From Bacteroides sp. GM023 (GTDB lineage Bacteria > Bacteroidota > Bacteroidia > Bacteroidales > Bacteroidaceae), in the NCBI RefSeq assembly GCF_014750685.1, contig NZ_JAAXGE010000008.1, positions 103,723 through 167,722 of the forward strand: DNA of 64,000 bases. The letters run 5' to 3'. The notes beneath the pieces are model-generated. The model did no database searches and was not told the origin of the DNA. It saw nothing but the letters and a program-made list of their open reading frames with translations. The translations under genes and the position numbers were made by a program. Positions 53,584 through 62,090 of this stretch are shown here, one piece after another (position 1 is the stretch's first letter; each line of letters starts with the position of its first letter).

Positions 53584-55728
53584 ATGAAAATATTGAAACG
53601 CTCTCTGACTATTCTTTTTGTGTTGCTGTGTACAGCAGCCCATACCTATGCCGCTCCGTTCGACGGCGTACGGGAACTCGTATCCCGTCGTGCTCCGTGG
53701 CTGGGTAAACATATTCAGTTCAAAGCAATGCCTTCTTCGGACGGCGATTGCTTCACGCTGCAAACAGTAAATAAAAAGCTACTGGTTCAGGCTACCGACG
53801 CAAATGCGGCGGCAGTCGGTGTCAACTGGTACTTGAAGTATTACTGCCATCGCAGTATGTCGCATCTTGGTGACCAGCTCGCCCCCGTAAAAGAGCTTCC
53901 GGTCATTGACCAACCCGTAACAGTCAAAACCTTATCTATATATCGCTATGCGCTGAATTACTGTACCTTTAATTATACCATGAGTTTCTACGACTGGGAC
54001 GACTGGCAATGGGAGCTTGACTGGATGGCGCTCAACGGCGTTAACCTGATGCTGGTAGCCAACGGCTCGGAAGCAGTCTGGCAGAACACGCTCCGCCGGA
54101 TGAACTACTCTGAAAAGGAGATTGCCGACTTTATCACCGGCCCTGCCTATAATGCCTGGTGGCTGATGGGAAATATCGAAGGATGGGGCGGACCTATGCC
54201 CCAATCGCAGATAGACAGCCGGAAGAAACTCGTACAGAAAATGCTGAAACGCATGAAGTCACTGGGCATCGAACCGTTGATGCCCGGATTCTACGGAATG
54301 GTGCCGAGCAACCTGAAAAACAAAAGTAAGGCGCATATCATTCCCCAAGGCACTTGGGGAGCTTTCACAAGACCGGATATTCTCGACCCGATGGATCCCG
54401 AATTCGACCGTGTAGCCGGAATATTTTATGAAGAAACCCGCCGTTTGTATGGTTCGGATATCCGTTTCTTCTCCGGCGACCCTTTTCATGAAGGCGGAGC
54501 AACGGACGGTGTAGAGTTGGGCGACGCAGGCCGGGCTATACAGAAAACAATGCAGAAATACTTCCCGGAATCTATCTGGGTGTTGCAAGGCTGGCAGGAC
54601 AACCCGAAGCCGGGACTGCTTGAAAAACTGGATAAACGCTACGTACTGGTACAGGAATTATTCGGCGAAAACACCAACAACTGGGAGACTCGCAAAGGCT
54701 ACGAGGGAACTCCTTTCATTTGGGCTACCGTCACTAACTTTGGCGAACGGCCGGGCATTAACGGAAAGTTGCAACGTTTTGCCGATGAGATTCACCGTGC
54801 CTCGAATGGAGAATACGCGTCGTATATGAAGGGAGTAGGCATTTTGCCCGAAGGCATTAATAATAACCCGATCACCTATGAACTGTTGCTCGAACTAGTG
54901 TGGCACAAAGACCACGTAGATGTAGACCAATGGATAGAATCTTATATTACAGCCCGCTATGGAAGTATCACCGATGATATACGGACTGCCTGGAAAATGA
55001 TGTTGAAATCCATTTATAGCAGTGAAGTCGGTTATCAGGAAGGCCCGCCCGAAAACATCTTATGCGCGCGTCCGGCGTTGGAACTCAAATCCGTTTCTTC
55101 CTGGGGACGGCTGGTTAAGAAATACGACACGGAGCTTTATCGAAAAGCAGCGCTCCAGTTTGCCAAGGCAATGCCTCAATTCAGTGATGTCCGTACCTAT
55201 CGCATCGACTTGATACACTTCCTGCGGCAAGTGGTAGCGAATGATGCCGATTCGGTATTCAAAGCTATAATGACTGCTTACCAGGAGAAAGATACGCAAA
55301 AGTATGAAAAGCAAGTATCCCGGTTCCTCGAAATGATAGATACCGAAAACGAACTGCTGGCGCAAGATCCGTTCTTCCGCCTGAGCACCTGGCAGCAGCA
55401 AGCGAAAGATGCTGGCAATACCGCCGCAGAGAAAAAGAACAATTTCCACAACCTGATGATGCTTATCACTTATTGGGGCGAGCACATACCGACGGAAGAT
55501 AATCTGCATGATTATGCCTATAAAGAATGGGCAGGCATGATGAATACCTACTACAAAGACCGTTGGATGGTTTACTTTGACTATCAGCGCGCCTTGCTTC
55601 GCGGAGAGACAGCGCAAGCGCCCGATTATTTCCATTGGGAGCGCGAATGGGTGGAAAAGAACCTGCATATGGCAGACGATGCGCCACGTATGTCTTTGAC
55701 GGAAATTGTAAATAAGATTACCCGGTAA
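53584..55728 (+). CDS. Alpha-N-acetylglucosaminidase, GH89
   Basis: The 714-residue protein matches the NAGLU family, which releases terminal alpha-linked GlcNAc. A signal peptide is present (ends TYAAP). Visible family segments are WWLMGNIEGWGGPMPQSQ, SGDPFHEGGATDG with the likely acid/base Glu303, and GILPEGINNNPITYE with the likely second catalytic Glu423. Both positions correspond to the catalytic glutamates of human NAGLU by local alignment. Natural substrates include heparan-type glycans and alpha1,4-GlcNAc-capped mucin. Confidence 0.93.
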   Translation: MKILKRSLTILFVLLCTAAHTYAAPFDGVRELVSRRAPWLGKHIQFKAMPSSDGDCFTLQTVNKKLLVQATDANAAAVGVNWYLKYYCHRSMSHLGDQLAPVKELPVIDQPVTVKTLSIYRYALNYCTFNYTMSFYDWDDWQWELDWMALNGVNLMLVANGSEAVWQNTLRRMNYSEKEIADFITGPAYNAWWLMGNIEGWGGPMPQSQIDSRKKLVQKMLKRMKSLGIEPLMPGFYGMVPSNLKNKSKAHIIPQGTWGAFTRPDILDPMDPEFDRVAGIFYEETRRLYGSDIRFFSGDPFHEGGATDGVELGDAGRAIQKTMQKYFPESIWVLQGWQDNPKPGLLEKLDKRYVLVQELFGENTNNWETRKGYEGTPFIWATVTNFGERPGINGKLQRFADEIHRASNGEYASYMKGVGILPEGINNNPITYELLLELVWHKDHVDVDQWIESYITARYGSITDDIRTAWKMMLKSIYSSEVGYQEGPPENILCARPALELKSVSSWGRLVKKYDTELYRKAALQFAKAMPQFSDVRTYRIDLIHFLRQVVANDADSVFKAIMTAYQEKDTQKYEKQVSRFLEMIDTENELLAQDPFFRLSTWQQQAKDAGNTAAEKKNNFHNLMMLITYWGEHIPTEDNLHDYAYKEWAGMMNTYYKDRWMVYFDYQRALLRGETAQAPDYFHWEREWVEKNLHMADDAPRMSLTEIVNKITR

Positions 55729-55757
55729 TATTGTTTTATGTAAGAAGAAAGAACGTT

Positions 55758-57158
55758 ATGAACAGGATATATTTCAATATTGTGATTTCCCTTCTTCTGC
55801 TTGTCGGTTTTTCCGGCTGCGAGCAGAAGAAAGGAACCATACAGCCCCTTGTCGTGGCTACTATGGAGCGCCCTTCGGGGCAGGAAGATGTCATTCAGTT
55901 GACAGCTCCCAAGATAGACACCGTGCGTGTCGGATTTATCGGACTGGGGATGCGTGGCCCGGGAGCAGTTGCCCGTTTCACTCATATTCCGGGCACACAA
56001 ATCAAGGCTTTGTGCGACATTCGCCAGGAATGTGTGGAAAAGGCGCAGGATATTCTCAAAGAAGCCGGTTTGCCCGAAGCTACGGCTTATTATGGAGATG
56101 AAAACTCATGGAAGCAGTTGTGCGAAAGAGACGATATAGACCTTGTATATGTAGCTACGGACTGGAAGCATCATGCCGAAATGGGAGTATATGCCATGGA
56201 ACACGGCAAGCACGTGGCTATTGAAGTGCCGGCTGCCATGACGCTGGATGAGATTTGGAGTCTTATCAATACGTCCGAAAGAACCCGCAAGCACTGTATG
56301 CAACTGGAAAACTGTGTGTACGACTTCTTCGAACTGACTACGCTGAACATGGCGCAACAGGGAGTGTTCGGTGAGATTCTGCACGTAGAAGGAGCCTATA
56401 TCCATAACCTTGAAGAATACTGGACTTCCTATTGGAACAACTGGCGCATGGATTACAATCGTAATAATCGGGGAGACGTATATGCGACACATGGCATCGG
56501 CCCGGCTTGCCAGTTGCTCAATATTCACCGGGGAGACAGGATGAAGACACTGGTGGCTATGGACACAAAAGCAGTCAATGGGCCTGCATATATCAGAAAA
56601 ACAACGGGCGAGGAAGTGAAAGATTTCCAGAATGGCGATCAGACGACTACTGTCATCCGCACCGAAAATGGTAAGACGATGCTTATCCAGCACAATGTCA
56701 TGACACCACGTCCCTATAGCCGTATGTACCAATTAGTCGGCACAGACGGATATGCCAGCAAATATCCGGTCGAAGAATATTGTCTGCGTCCCGAACAAGT
56801 AGACACCAATATCGTCCCCAACCATGAGAATCTGAACGCACACGGCTCCATGCCCGAAGAAGCGAAGCAGGCAATGATGAACAAATACAAACACCCCATT
56901 CACCGGGAACTGGAAGAGACTGCCAGGAAAGTGGGCGGCCATGGCGGTATGGATTACATCATGGACTATCGGTTGGTGTATTGCCTGCGCAACGGCTTGC
57001 CGCTGGACATGGATGTATATGATTTGGCAGAATGGTGCTGCATGGCGGAGTTGACCCGTCTCTCCATCGAAAATGGTTCGGCTTCGGTTGCCGTTCCCGA
57101 CTTTACGCGTGGCGGATGGAACAAAATAAATAAATTCCGTCATGCACTTGTGCAATAG
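55758..57158 (+). CDS. Gfo/Idh/MocA-type glycosidase, GH109-like, lipoprotein
   Basis: The 466-residue protein has a lipoprotein signal (lipobox FSGC) and an NAD-binding Rossmann domain (RVGFIGLGMRGPGAVARF). GH109-type segments follow: VYVATDWKHHAEMGVYAMEHGKHVAIEVP, the EEYWTSYWNNWRMDYNRNNRGDVYATHGIGP block, and MTPRPYSRMYQLVGTDGYAS. GH109 enzymes release alpha-GalNAc (blood group A or Tn antigen) by an NAD-dependent mechanism. The ATG at 55758 is preferred because it starts the signal peptide. A plain oxidoreductase is the alternative, but export argues for a glycosidase. Confidence 0.85.
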   Translation: MNRIYFNIVISLLLLVGFSGCEQKKGTIQPLVVATMERPSGQEDVIQLTAPKIDTVRVGFIGLGMRGPGAVARFTHIPGTQIKALCDIRQECVEKAQDILKEAGLPEATAYYGDENSWKQLCERDDIDLVYVATDWKHHAEMGVYAMEHGKHVAIEVPAAMTLDEIWSLINTSERTRKHCMQLENCVYDFFELTTLNMAQQGVFGEILHVEGAYIHNLEEYWTSYWNNWRMDYNRNNRGDVYATHGIGPACQLLNIHRGDRMKTLVAMDTKAVNGPAYIRKTTGEEVKDFQNGDQTTTVIRTENGKTMLIQHNVMTPRPYSRMYQLVGTDGYASKYPVEEYCLRPEQVDTNIVPNHENLNAHGSMPEEAKQAMMNKYKHPIHRELEETARKVGGHGGMDYIMDYRLVYCLRNGLPLDMDVYDLAEWCCMAELTRLSIENGSASVAVPDFTRGGWNKINKFRHALVQ

Positions 57159-57198
57159 GTATGAAAAGATAAAATAAGAATATAACAATTGAATATCC

Positions 57199-59523
57199 AT
57201 GAATAAACGAAAACTTTGTCAGGCATTACTCGGTATGCTAATACCACTCCTATTCCTGGCGTGCTCTCCCAAAGAACGTATCAAGTTGGACGGTGGAACT
57301 TTCAACATCGACGGGAAAGACGTACAATTAATCTGTGGCGAAATGCACTATGCCCGTATCCCTCACGAATATTGGCGAGACCGCCTGAAAAGAGCCCGTG
57401 CGATGGGACTGAACACCATATCGGTTTATGTCTTTTGGAATTTCCATGAGAGCCAACCCGGTGAGTTCGATTTTAGCGGACAGGCGGATGTAGCCGAATT
57501 TGTCCGTCTTGCGCAGGAAGAAGATTTGTATGTGATACTTCGTCCGGGGCCTTATGCCTGTGCGGAGTGGGACTTCGGCGGTTATCCTTCCTGGCTCCTG
57601 AAGGAAAAGGATATGGTTTATCGTAGCAAGGATGCCCGCTTCCTCGAATATTGCGAACGGTACATCAAGGCGCTTGGCAAACAACTGGCTCCGCTGACTA
57701 TCAACAATGGCGGTAACATATTGATGGTGCAGGTAGAAAACGAGTACGGCTCTTATGCGGCGGATAAAGAATACCTGGCTGCTCTTCGGGATATGATAAA
57801 AGATGCAGGGTTCAATGTCCCGCTGTTTACTTGCGATGGTGGCGGACAGGTTGAGGCCGGACATATCGACGGAGCATTGCCGACATTGAACGGTGTATTC
57901 AGCGAAGATATTTTTAAGATCATAGACAAATATCATCCGGGTGGCCCGTATTTCGTGGCAGAATTCTATCCGGCTTGGTTTGATGTGTGGGGACAGCATC
58001 ATTCGACGGTCGATTATAAGCGTCCGGCGGAACAACTGGACTGGATGTTGGGGCGCGGCGTATCCATCAGCATGTATATGTTTCATGGCGGAACCAACTT
58101 TTGGTATATGAATGGAGCCAATACAGCCGGTGGATACCGCCCGCAACCCACGAGCTACGACTATGATGCGCCTTTGGGTGAATGGGGAAACAGCTATCCC
58201 AAATATCATGCTTTCAGGGAAATTATTCAGAAACATCTGCCTGAAGGAACTGTATTGCCGGAAGTGCCTGCCGATAATCCTACAACGACATTTGCCACGA
58301 TTGAACTGAAAGAAAGTGCTCCCCTGAAATCTGCTTTCCACCAGACCACCCAATCAGAAAATGTGCTTTCAATGGAAGACCTGGGCGTCGATTTCGGATA
58401 TATACATTATCAGACTACTATCAACAAGGCAGGAAAGCAAAAGCTAATCATACAGGACTTGCGCGACTATGCTGTGATTCTTGTGAATGGTAAACAGGTG
58501 GCTAGCCTGGACCGTCGTTACAATCAGAATAACGTACTATTGGATATCTCCCAGGCGCCTGCCATCTTGGAGATATTGGTAGAAAACACAGGCCGCGTCA
58601 ACTATGGCCCTGATATACAGTTCAATCGCAAAGGGATTACTAACCAAGTGCTATGGGGCGATGAGAAACTGACGGGATGGTCTATCACTCCGCTACCTCT
58701 CTATAAAGAAAAGGTGTCCGAACTGAATTTCGGCGAACCGGTACATGGAGTTCCGGCTTTCCATAAGGGAGTATTCAACCTTCAAAAGAAAGGTGATTCT
58801 TTTGTCGATATGAGCCAATGGGGAAAAGGCGCTGTTTGGGTAAATGGAAAATCACTCGGACGTTTTTGGAACATCGGTCCGCAGCAGACTTTATACGTGC
58901 CTGCGCCCTGGCTGAAAGAAGGGGAGAATGAAATCGTTGTTTTCGAAATGGAAGATACCGGAAACCGTACCTTGCAAGGTTTGGACCAACCCATACTCGA
59001 CAGCTTGGGAGTGGATAAGAACTACCAACAGGGACAACGCCGTATCGTCCAGGGAACTCCGATTCTTGAAAGGGGAGATATTGCGCTGAAAGCTACCGTA
59101 CAGGAATCCAATGACTGGCAGCAATTTGAATTTCCCGTTGCCACAACTTTACGCCATTTTTGCATCGAAACGCTTTCTTCTTATACCGACGACAATCAGG
59201 CTTGTATTTCAGAAGTCGAGTTATTGGATGATAAGGGACAGTCGATTGATAAGACTAAATGGGAAGTTGTCTATGTAAGTAGTGAACTGTCTGATAAAAA
59301 TCTGGGGGTAGGAGAGAACTTATACGATGGCGATGTTTCCTCATTTTGGCATACAGACTGGGCTGCGGCTTCTGCCCATCCTCATCAGATTATCATTGAT
59401 ATGAAGGAGATATATAAAGTTTCTGCTTTACGGGTGAAAGTGCGTGAAGGCTCGTTCTTATCCGGTAAAGTAAAAGATATACAGCTATATACTCGTCCGC
59501 AATTCTTCTTGTTTCGTCAATAG
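57199..59523 (+). CDS. Beta-galactosidase, GH35, with C-terminal carbohydrate-binding domain
   Basis: The 774-residue lipoprotein (lipobox FLAC) has a GH35 TIM barrel with acid/base Glu182 in VENEYGSYA and nucleophile Glu255 in VAEFYPAW. Two beta-sandwich jelly-roll domains follow (WGKGAVWVNGKSLGRFWNIGPQ is typical). The C-terminal ~135 residues (FCIETLSSYTDDNQACISEVEL ... HPHQIIIDMKEIYKVSALRVK) look like an F5/8 type C/CBM32 domain. It is the last gene of the PUL and has a strong terminator. Confidence 0.94.
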   Translation: MNKRKLCQALLGMLIPLLFLACSPKERIKLDGGTFNIDGKDVQLICGEMHYARIPHEYWRDRLKRARAMGLNTISVYVFWNFHESQPGEFDFSGQADVAEFVRLAQEEDLYVILRPGPYACAEWDFGGYPSWLLKEKDMVYRSKDARFLEYCERYIKALGKQLAPLTINNGGNILMVQVENEYGSYAADKEYLAALRDMIKDAGFNVPLFTCDGGGQVEAGHIDGALPTLNGVFSEDIFKIIDKYHPGGPYFVAEFYPAWFDVWGQHHSTVDYKRPAEQLDWMLGRGVSISMYMFHGGTNFWYMNGANTAGGYRPQPTSYDYDAPLGEWGNSYPKYHAFREIIQKHLPEGTVLPEVPADNPTTTFATIELKESAPLKSAFHQTTQSENVLSMEDLGVDFGYIHYQTTINKAGKQKLIIQDLRDYAVILVNGKQVASLDRRYNQNNVLLDISQAPAILEILVENTGRVNYGPDIQFNRKGITNQVLWGDEKLTGWSITPLPLYKEKVSELNFGEPVHGVPAFHKGVFNLQKKGDSFVDMSQWGKGAVWVNGKSLGRFWNIGPQQTLYVPAPWLKEGENEIVVFEMEDTGNRTLQGLDQPILDSLGVDKNYQQGQRRIVQGTPILERGDIALKATVQESNDWQQFEFPVATTLRHFCIETLSSYTDDNQACISEVELLDDKGQSIDKTKWEVVYVSSELSDKNLGVGENLYDGDVSSFWHTDWAAASAHPHQIIIDMKEIYKVSALRVKVREGSFLSGKVKDIQLYTRPQFFLFRQ

Positions 59524-59547
59524 GGCGCATCGAATCATATAACATCT

Positions 59548-59612
59548 GCCCCTTCCACACGTTTTCTCTTCTCTGTTTATAGAGATTAGCGTGTAGAAGG
59601 GGCTTATTTTAT
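59548..59612 (+). terminator. Intrinsic terminator of the PUL
   Basis: GCCCCTTCCACACG (59548-59561) pairs with CGTGTAGAAGGGGC (59590-59603) with one mismatch, followed by TTATTTTAT. Confidence 0.88.
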
Positions 59613-59694
59613 ATATGATGTTCTCGGAGTTCATTCATTCCAGTACGGAAATGAATGAATTCTTACGAAAATTCTATTCGTAGGGCGCTATTGC

Positions 59695-59757
59695 TTTTAT
59701 TTGTAATCAACAAAAGTGTTTATTAGTAATACAAACTATTGTTGATTACAAATAAAA
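59695..59757. repeat. Perfect 19-bp inverted repeat
   Basis: TTTTATTTGTAATCAACAA (59695-59713) and its exact reverse complement (59739-59757) flank a 25-base spacer. It lies directly upstream of, and overlaps the -33 region of, the ATPase promoter. Confidence 0.9.
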
Positions 59758-59769
59758 AGTCTATTTTTG
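59742..59769 (+). promoter_or_regulatory. Promoter of the DUF4143 ATPase
   Basis: TATTTTTG (59762-59769) matches TAnnTTTG. TTG at 59742-59744, inside the right arm of the inverted repeat, is a possible -33. Confidence 0.5.
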
Positions 59770-59799
59770 TCGATAATATGAATCATAAGATATAAAGGT

Positions 59800-61020
59800 A
59801 TGGTTAAGTTATCAGATATTAGAATAGTCAGTGAACAACAATTCTCGACTTTTAAAGATGACAATTCATTGCCACGTGAACTATTGTCGTCATTACCGGG
59901 TAACAATTCAACTCATGCGTTAGTCATTTCCGGTATACGTCGTTGTGGAAAGAGTACGATAATGAGACAACACATAGGTAAACACATAGAAGACGCGTTT
60001 TATTTGAACTTTGATACGACAAAGTTGTTTCAGTTCGAACTTTCGGACTTTGAATTACTAGATACCTTGATTCAAGAAAGCGGAAAACGTAATTTGTATT
60101 TTGATGAGATTCAAGTTGTTAACGGATGGGAATTGTACGTCCGACAGAAACTAGACGAACATTTTAATGTGTGTATAACCGGTTCTAACGCTTCGCTTCT
60201 CAGTAAAGAACTGGGAACTAAATTGACTGGCCGTCACATTTCAAAAGAACTTTTCCCTTTTTCTTATATAGAGTATCTCCGCTTTAAATCATTATCTCCT
60301 GGCGAAACCTCTTTTCTTGCCTACTTGAATGACGGTGGATTTCCTGAATATGTAAAGACAGGGAATGGAGATATATTATCCGCACTGTTTGATGATATCC
60401 TATATAGGGATATTGCAGTGCGATATGGTGTGCGAGATGTTGCCTCCTTGAAATCATTATTGCTGTATTTGGCATCCAATTATGGAAATTTGATTTCCGC
60501 GAATAAATTGGCAGGAATCATCTCTATTAAAAGTCCTAAGACTGTTTTAGAGTATATGAGTTATTTTGAAGAGGCTTATCTGATCAATCGTATACCGAAA
60601 TTCTCATGGTCTTTAAAAGTACAGAATGCGAATCCACAGAAAGTCTATTTTATTGATACTGCATTATCCAAAGAGATAACAGTTACTTTTTCCAATAATA
60701 CGGGAAGACTGTTAGAAAATGTAGTCTATTGGGAATTACGCCGGTACTATAAGCAACTTTATTATTTCAATGAGAATAACAGTGAGTGTGACTTTATTGT
60801 ATGTGATAAGAATATGCCAATTATTCTTATTCAAGTCTGTATGACGTTAAATGCTGAAAACCAGAAAAGAGAAGTTAAGGGAGTGCAGGAAGCAATGAAG
60901 TTCTTCCGAATGGACAAAGGATATATAGTAACTCTTGATCAGAAGGACAAGATACGGGTGGAAGATGGTTGGATTGAGGTCATTCCTGTTTACGAATTGG
61001 ATGAATATATAAGAAGATGA
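59800..61020 (+). CDS. AAA_14/DUF4143 ATPase
   Basis: The 406-residue protein has Walker A GIRRCGKSTIMRQ (about residues 46-58), Walker B-like LYFDEIQVVNGWE, then the sensor ITGSNASLLSKELGTKLTGR. A C-terminal DUF4143 domain contains a PD-(D/E)xK-like stretch (FNENNSECDFIVCDKNMPIILIQVC). This family is common in Bacteroidetes in variable copy number, and its cell function is not settled. It stands alone in an AT-rich, repeat-rich region, and its 3' end abuts a decayed coding remnant. Confidence 0.92.
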   Translation: MVKLSDIRIVSEQQFSTFKDDNSLPRELLSSLPGNNSTHALVISGIRRCGKSTIMRQHIGKHIEDAFYLNFDTTKLFQFELSDFELLDTLIQESGKRNLYFDEIQVVNGWELYVRQKLDEHFNVCITGSNASLLSKELGTKLTGRHISKELFPFSYIEYLRFKSLSPGETSFLAYLNDGGFPEYVKTGNGDILSALFDDILYRDIAVRYGVRDVASLKSLLLYLASNYGNLISANKLAGIISIKSPKTVLEYMSYFEEAYLINRIPKFSWSLKVQNANPQKVYFIDTALSKEITVTFSNNTGRLLENVVYWELRRYYKQLYYFNENNSECDFIVCDKNMPIILIQVCMTLNAENQKREVKGVQEAMKFFRMDKGYIVTLDQKDKIRVEDGWIEVIPVYELDEYIRR

Positions 61021-61233
61021 TCGACAATATCTATCCCGCCTGATAGAACAGCGTGACAAATTGCGTGAGAAATATTCCAGTGAACGGGGTATCGTGCGTC
61101 CTGCCATGTGTATTGTGTATCACCGACCGGGATAAGGTATTTGCAGATTGCTAGGCTGCCATTCTTGAACAGAACCTTGCTTGGCCGGAATTTTCTATCG
61201 ACGAGTTTGGTACAGAAATTAATCAAATGCTTA
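61013..61233 (+). pseudogene. Decayed coding fragment
   Basis: Overlapping the end of the ATPase gene, one frame reads as protein-like (YLSRLIEQRDKLREKY... RPAMCIVYHRPG) and then stops. A +1 shift continues with DKVFADC, a stop, and AAILEQNLAWPEFSIDEFG. A frameshift plus a stop in otherwise protein-like sequence suggests the remnant of a gene, family unknown. Confidence 0.35.
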
Positions 61234-61244
61234 TGATTCTTTTT

Positions 61245-61324
61245 AGGCACGGATTACACGAATTTCACGGTTTTAGCGTAGTGAGTGCGCAAAGCTACCG
61301 TGTAATCCGCGTAATTCCGTACCT
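61245..61324. repeat. Imperfect inverted repeat, ACGGATTACACG type
   Basis: AGGCACGGATTACACGAATT near 61245-61264 and a matching opposite-strand copy ending AATTCCGTACCT at 61324 form an imperfect palindrome around a 26-base centre. ACGGATTACACG-type motifs behave like a dispersed intergenic repeat. Confidence 0.55.
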
Positions 61325-61426
61325 AAATTTTACGACCTGTTTAGTTCAAAACCGCACGGAAAGGAGTCAAATACTATTTTTATTTCTTTTTCTGCCTAAT
61401 CAGATTAGCTTCATTACTTCTTTTTT

Positions 61427-61516
61427 TGCGTTCCACTATAGTGTAACGCAAAGGTAACTATAGTGTACCTTGCGTCCAACTATAGTGGAACGCAAAGTAC
61501 ACTATAGTGGAACGAA
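61427..61516 (+). repeat. 22-nt palindromic array, ACTATAGT type, block 1
   Basis: ACTATAGT occurs at 61435, 61457, 61479 and 61501, exactly 22 nt apart. The first copy is the centre of a 28-bp near-perfect palindrome reading TTTGCGTTcCACTA outward to AACGCAAA (one mismatch). Confidence 0.9.
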
Positions 61517-61700
61517 ATAAAAGTAACGAATGAGATAAGTCTAAATAGTGAGTCAGTTATAAAAGAATGCCTATAAAAATCAATAAGAATAAGGGGTATC
61601 ATTGTTTAATTCATAACGGTAAGAAATGAGCCAAACCTTTTTAGGCTATTTTATTCCGCAGATTAGCTATCAAGACCTATTTCATTGCCTATTTTTATTT

Positions 61701-61764
61701 CGTATGACTATAGTCTCCCTTGCGGATGACTATAGTTATCTTTGCGCATAACTATAGTTAAACG
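61701..61764 (+). repeat. 22-nt palindromic array, ACTATAGT type, block 2
   Basis: ACTATAGT occurs at 61707, 61729 and 61751, exactly 22 nt apart, with GCG-containing spacers as in block 1. Short flanking matches to block 1 (CAGATTAGCT before, ATTCATAAC after) suggest an old duplication of a ~250-base module. Confidence 0.9.
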
Positions 61765-61859
61765 AATTAATAATAGGCAATCGAAATAATATAATTAGGT
61801 AATCAGAGAAGTAAAATCAACATCAAAACTATATATGGGCTATTATTCGATTCATAACA

Positions 61860-62050
61860 GTACTCTGCCGAATCAACTTTAATACATTACTAAAGTAAAT
61901 CAAGTACTTATGCTGAGTATATTTGGTACATCTAATAAAGGTGTGCGTGTATAAATCTTGAGTCTCTAGCGTACAAAAACTATATTGAAATGCTTACCTA
62001 TCTTCGGGCGACATAATAAATAGGTTTGTAGTGTTTATTTCTCTGTTAAT
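61860..62050. other. AT-rich intergenic stretch with no feature seen
   Basis: Between repeat block 2 and the small RNA promoter there is no ORF, promoter or hairpin that I can support. Confidence 0.5.
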
Positions 62051-62054
62051 ATTG

Positions 62055-62085
62055 TTTGCTCAATAAATATTTATTGCTACTTTTG
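62055..62085 (+). promoter_or_regulatory. Consensus promoter of an orphan transcript
   Basis: TTTG (62055-62058), a 19-base spacer and TACTTTTG (62078-62085) match the Bacteroides promoter consensus fully. No ORF begins within 270 bases. Confidence 0.7.
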
Positions 62086-62090
62086 TCGTA

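Noticed and set aside
57328..58353. 341-residue minus-strand ORF
   Set aside because: It lies fully antisense to the GH35 gene and shows no recognisable domain.
59695..59757. Invertible promoter or insertion sequence ends
   Set aside because: The arms are only 25 bases apart, too close for the usual invertible promoters, there is no recombinase or transposase nearby, and no target duplication is seen.
61227..61457. 76-residue ORF after the gene remnant
   Set aside because: It spans the imperfect inverted repeat and the start of the ACTATAGT array, so it is an accidental open frame.
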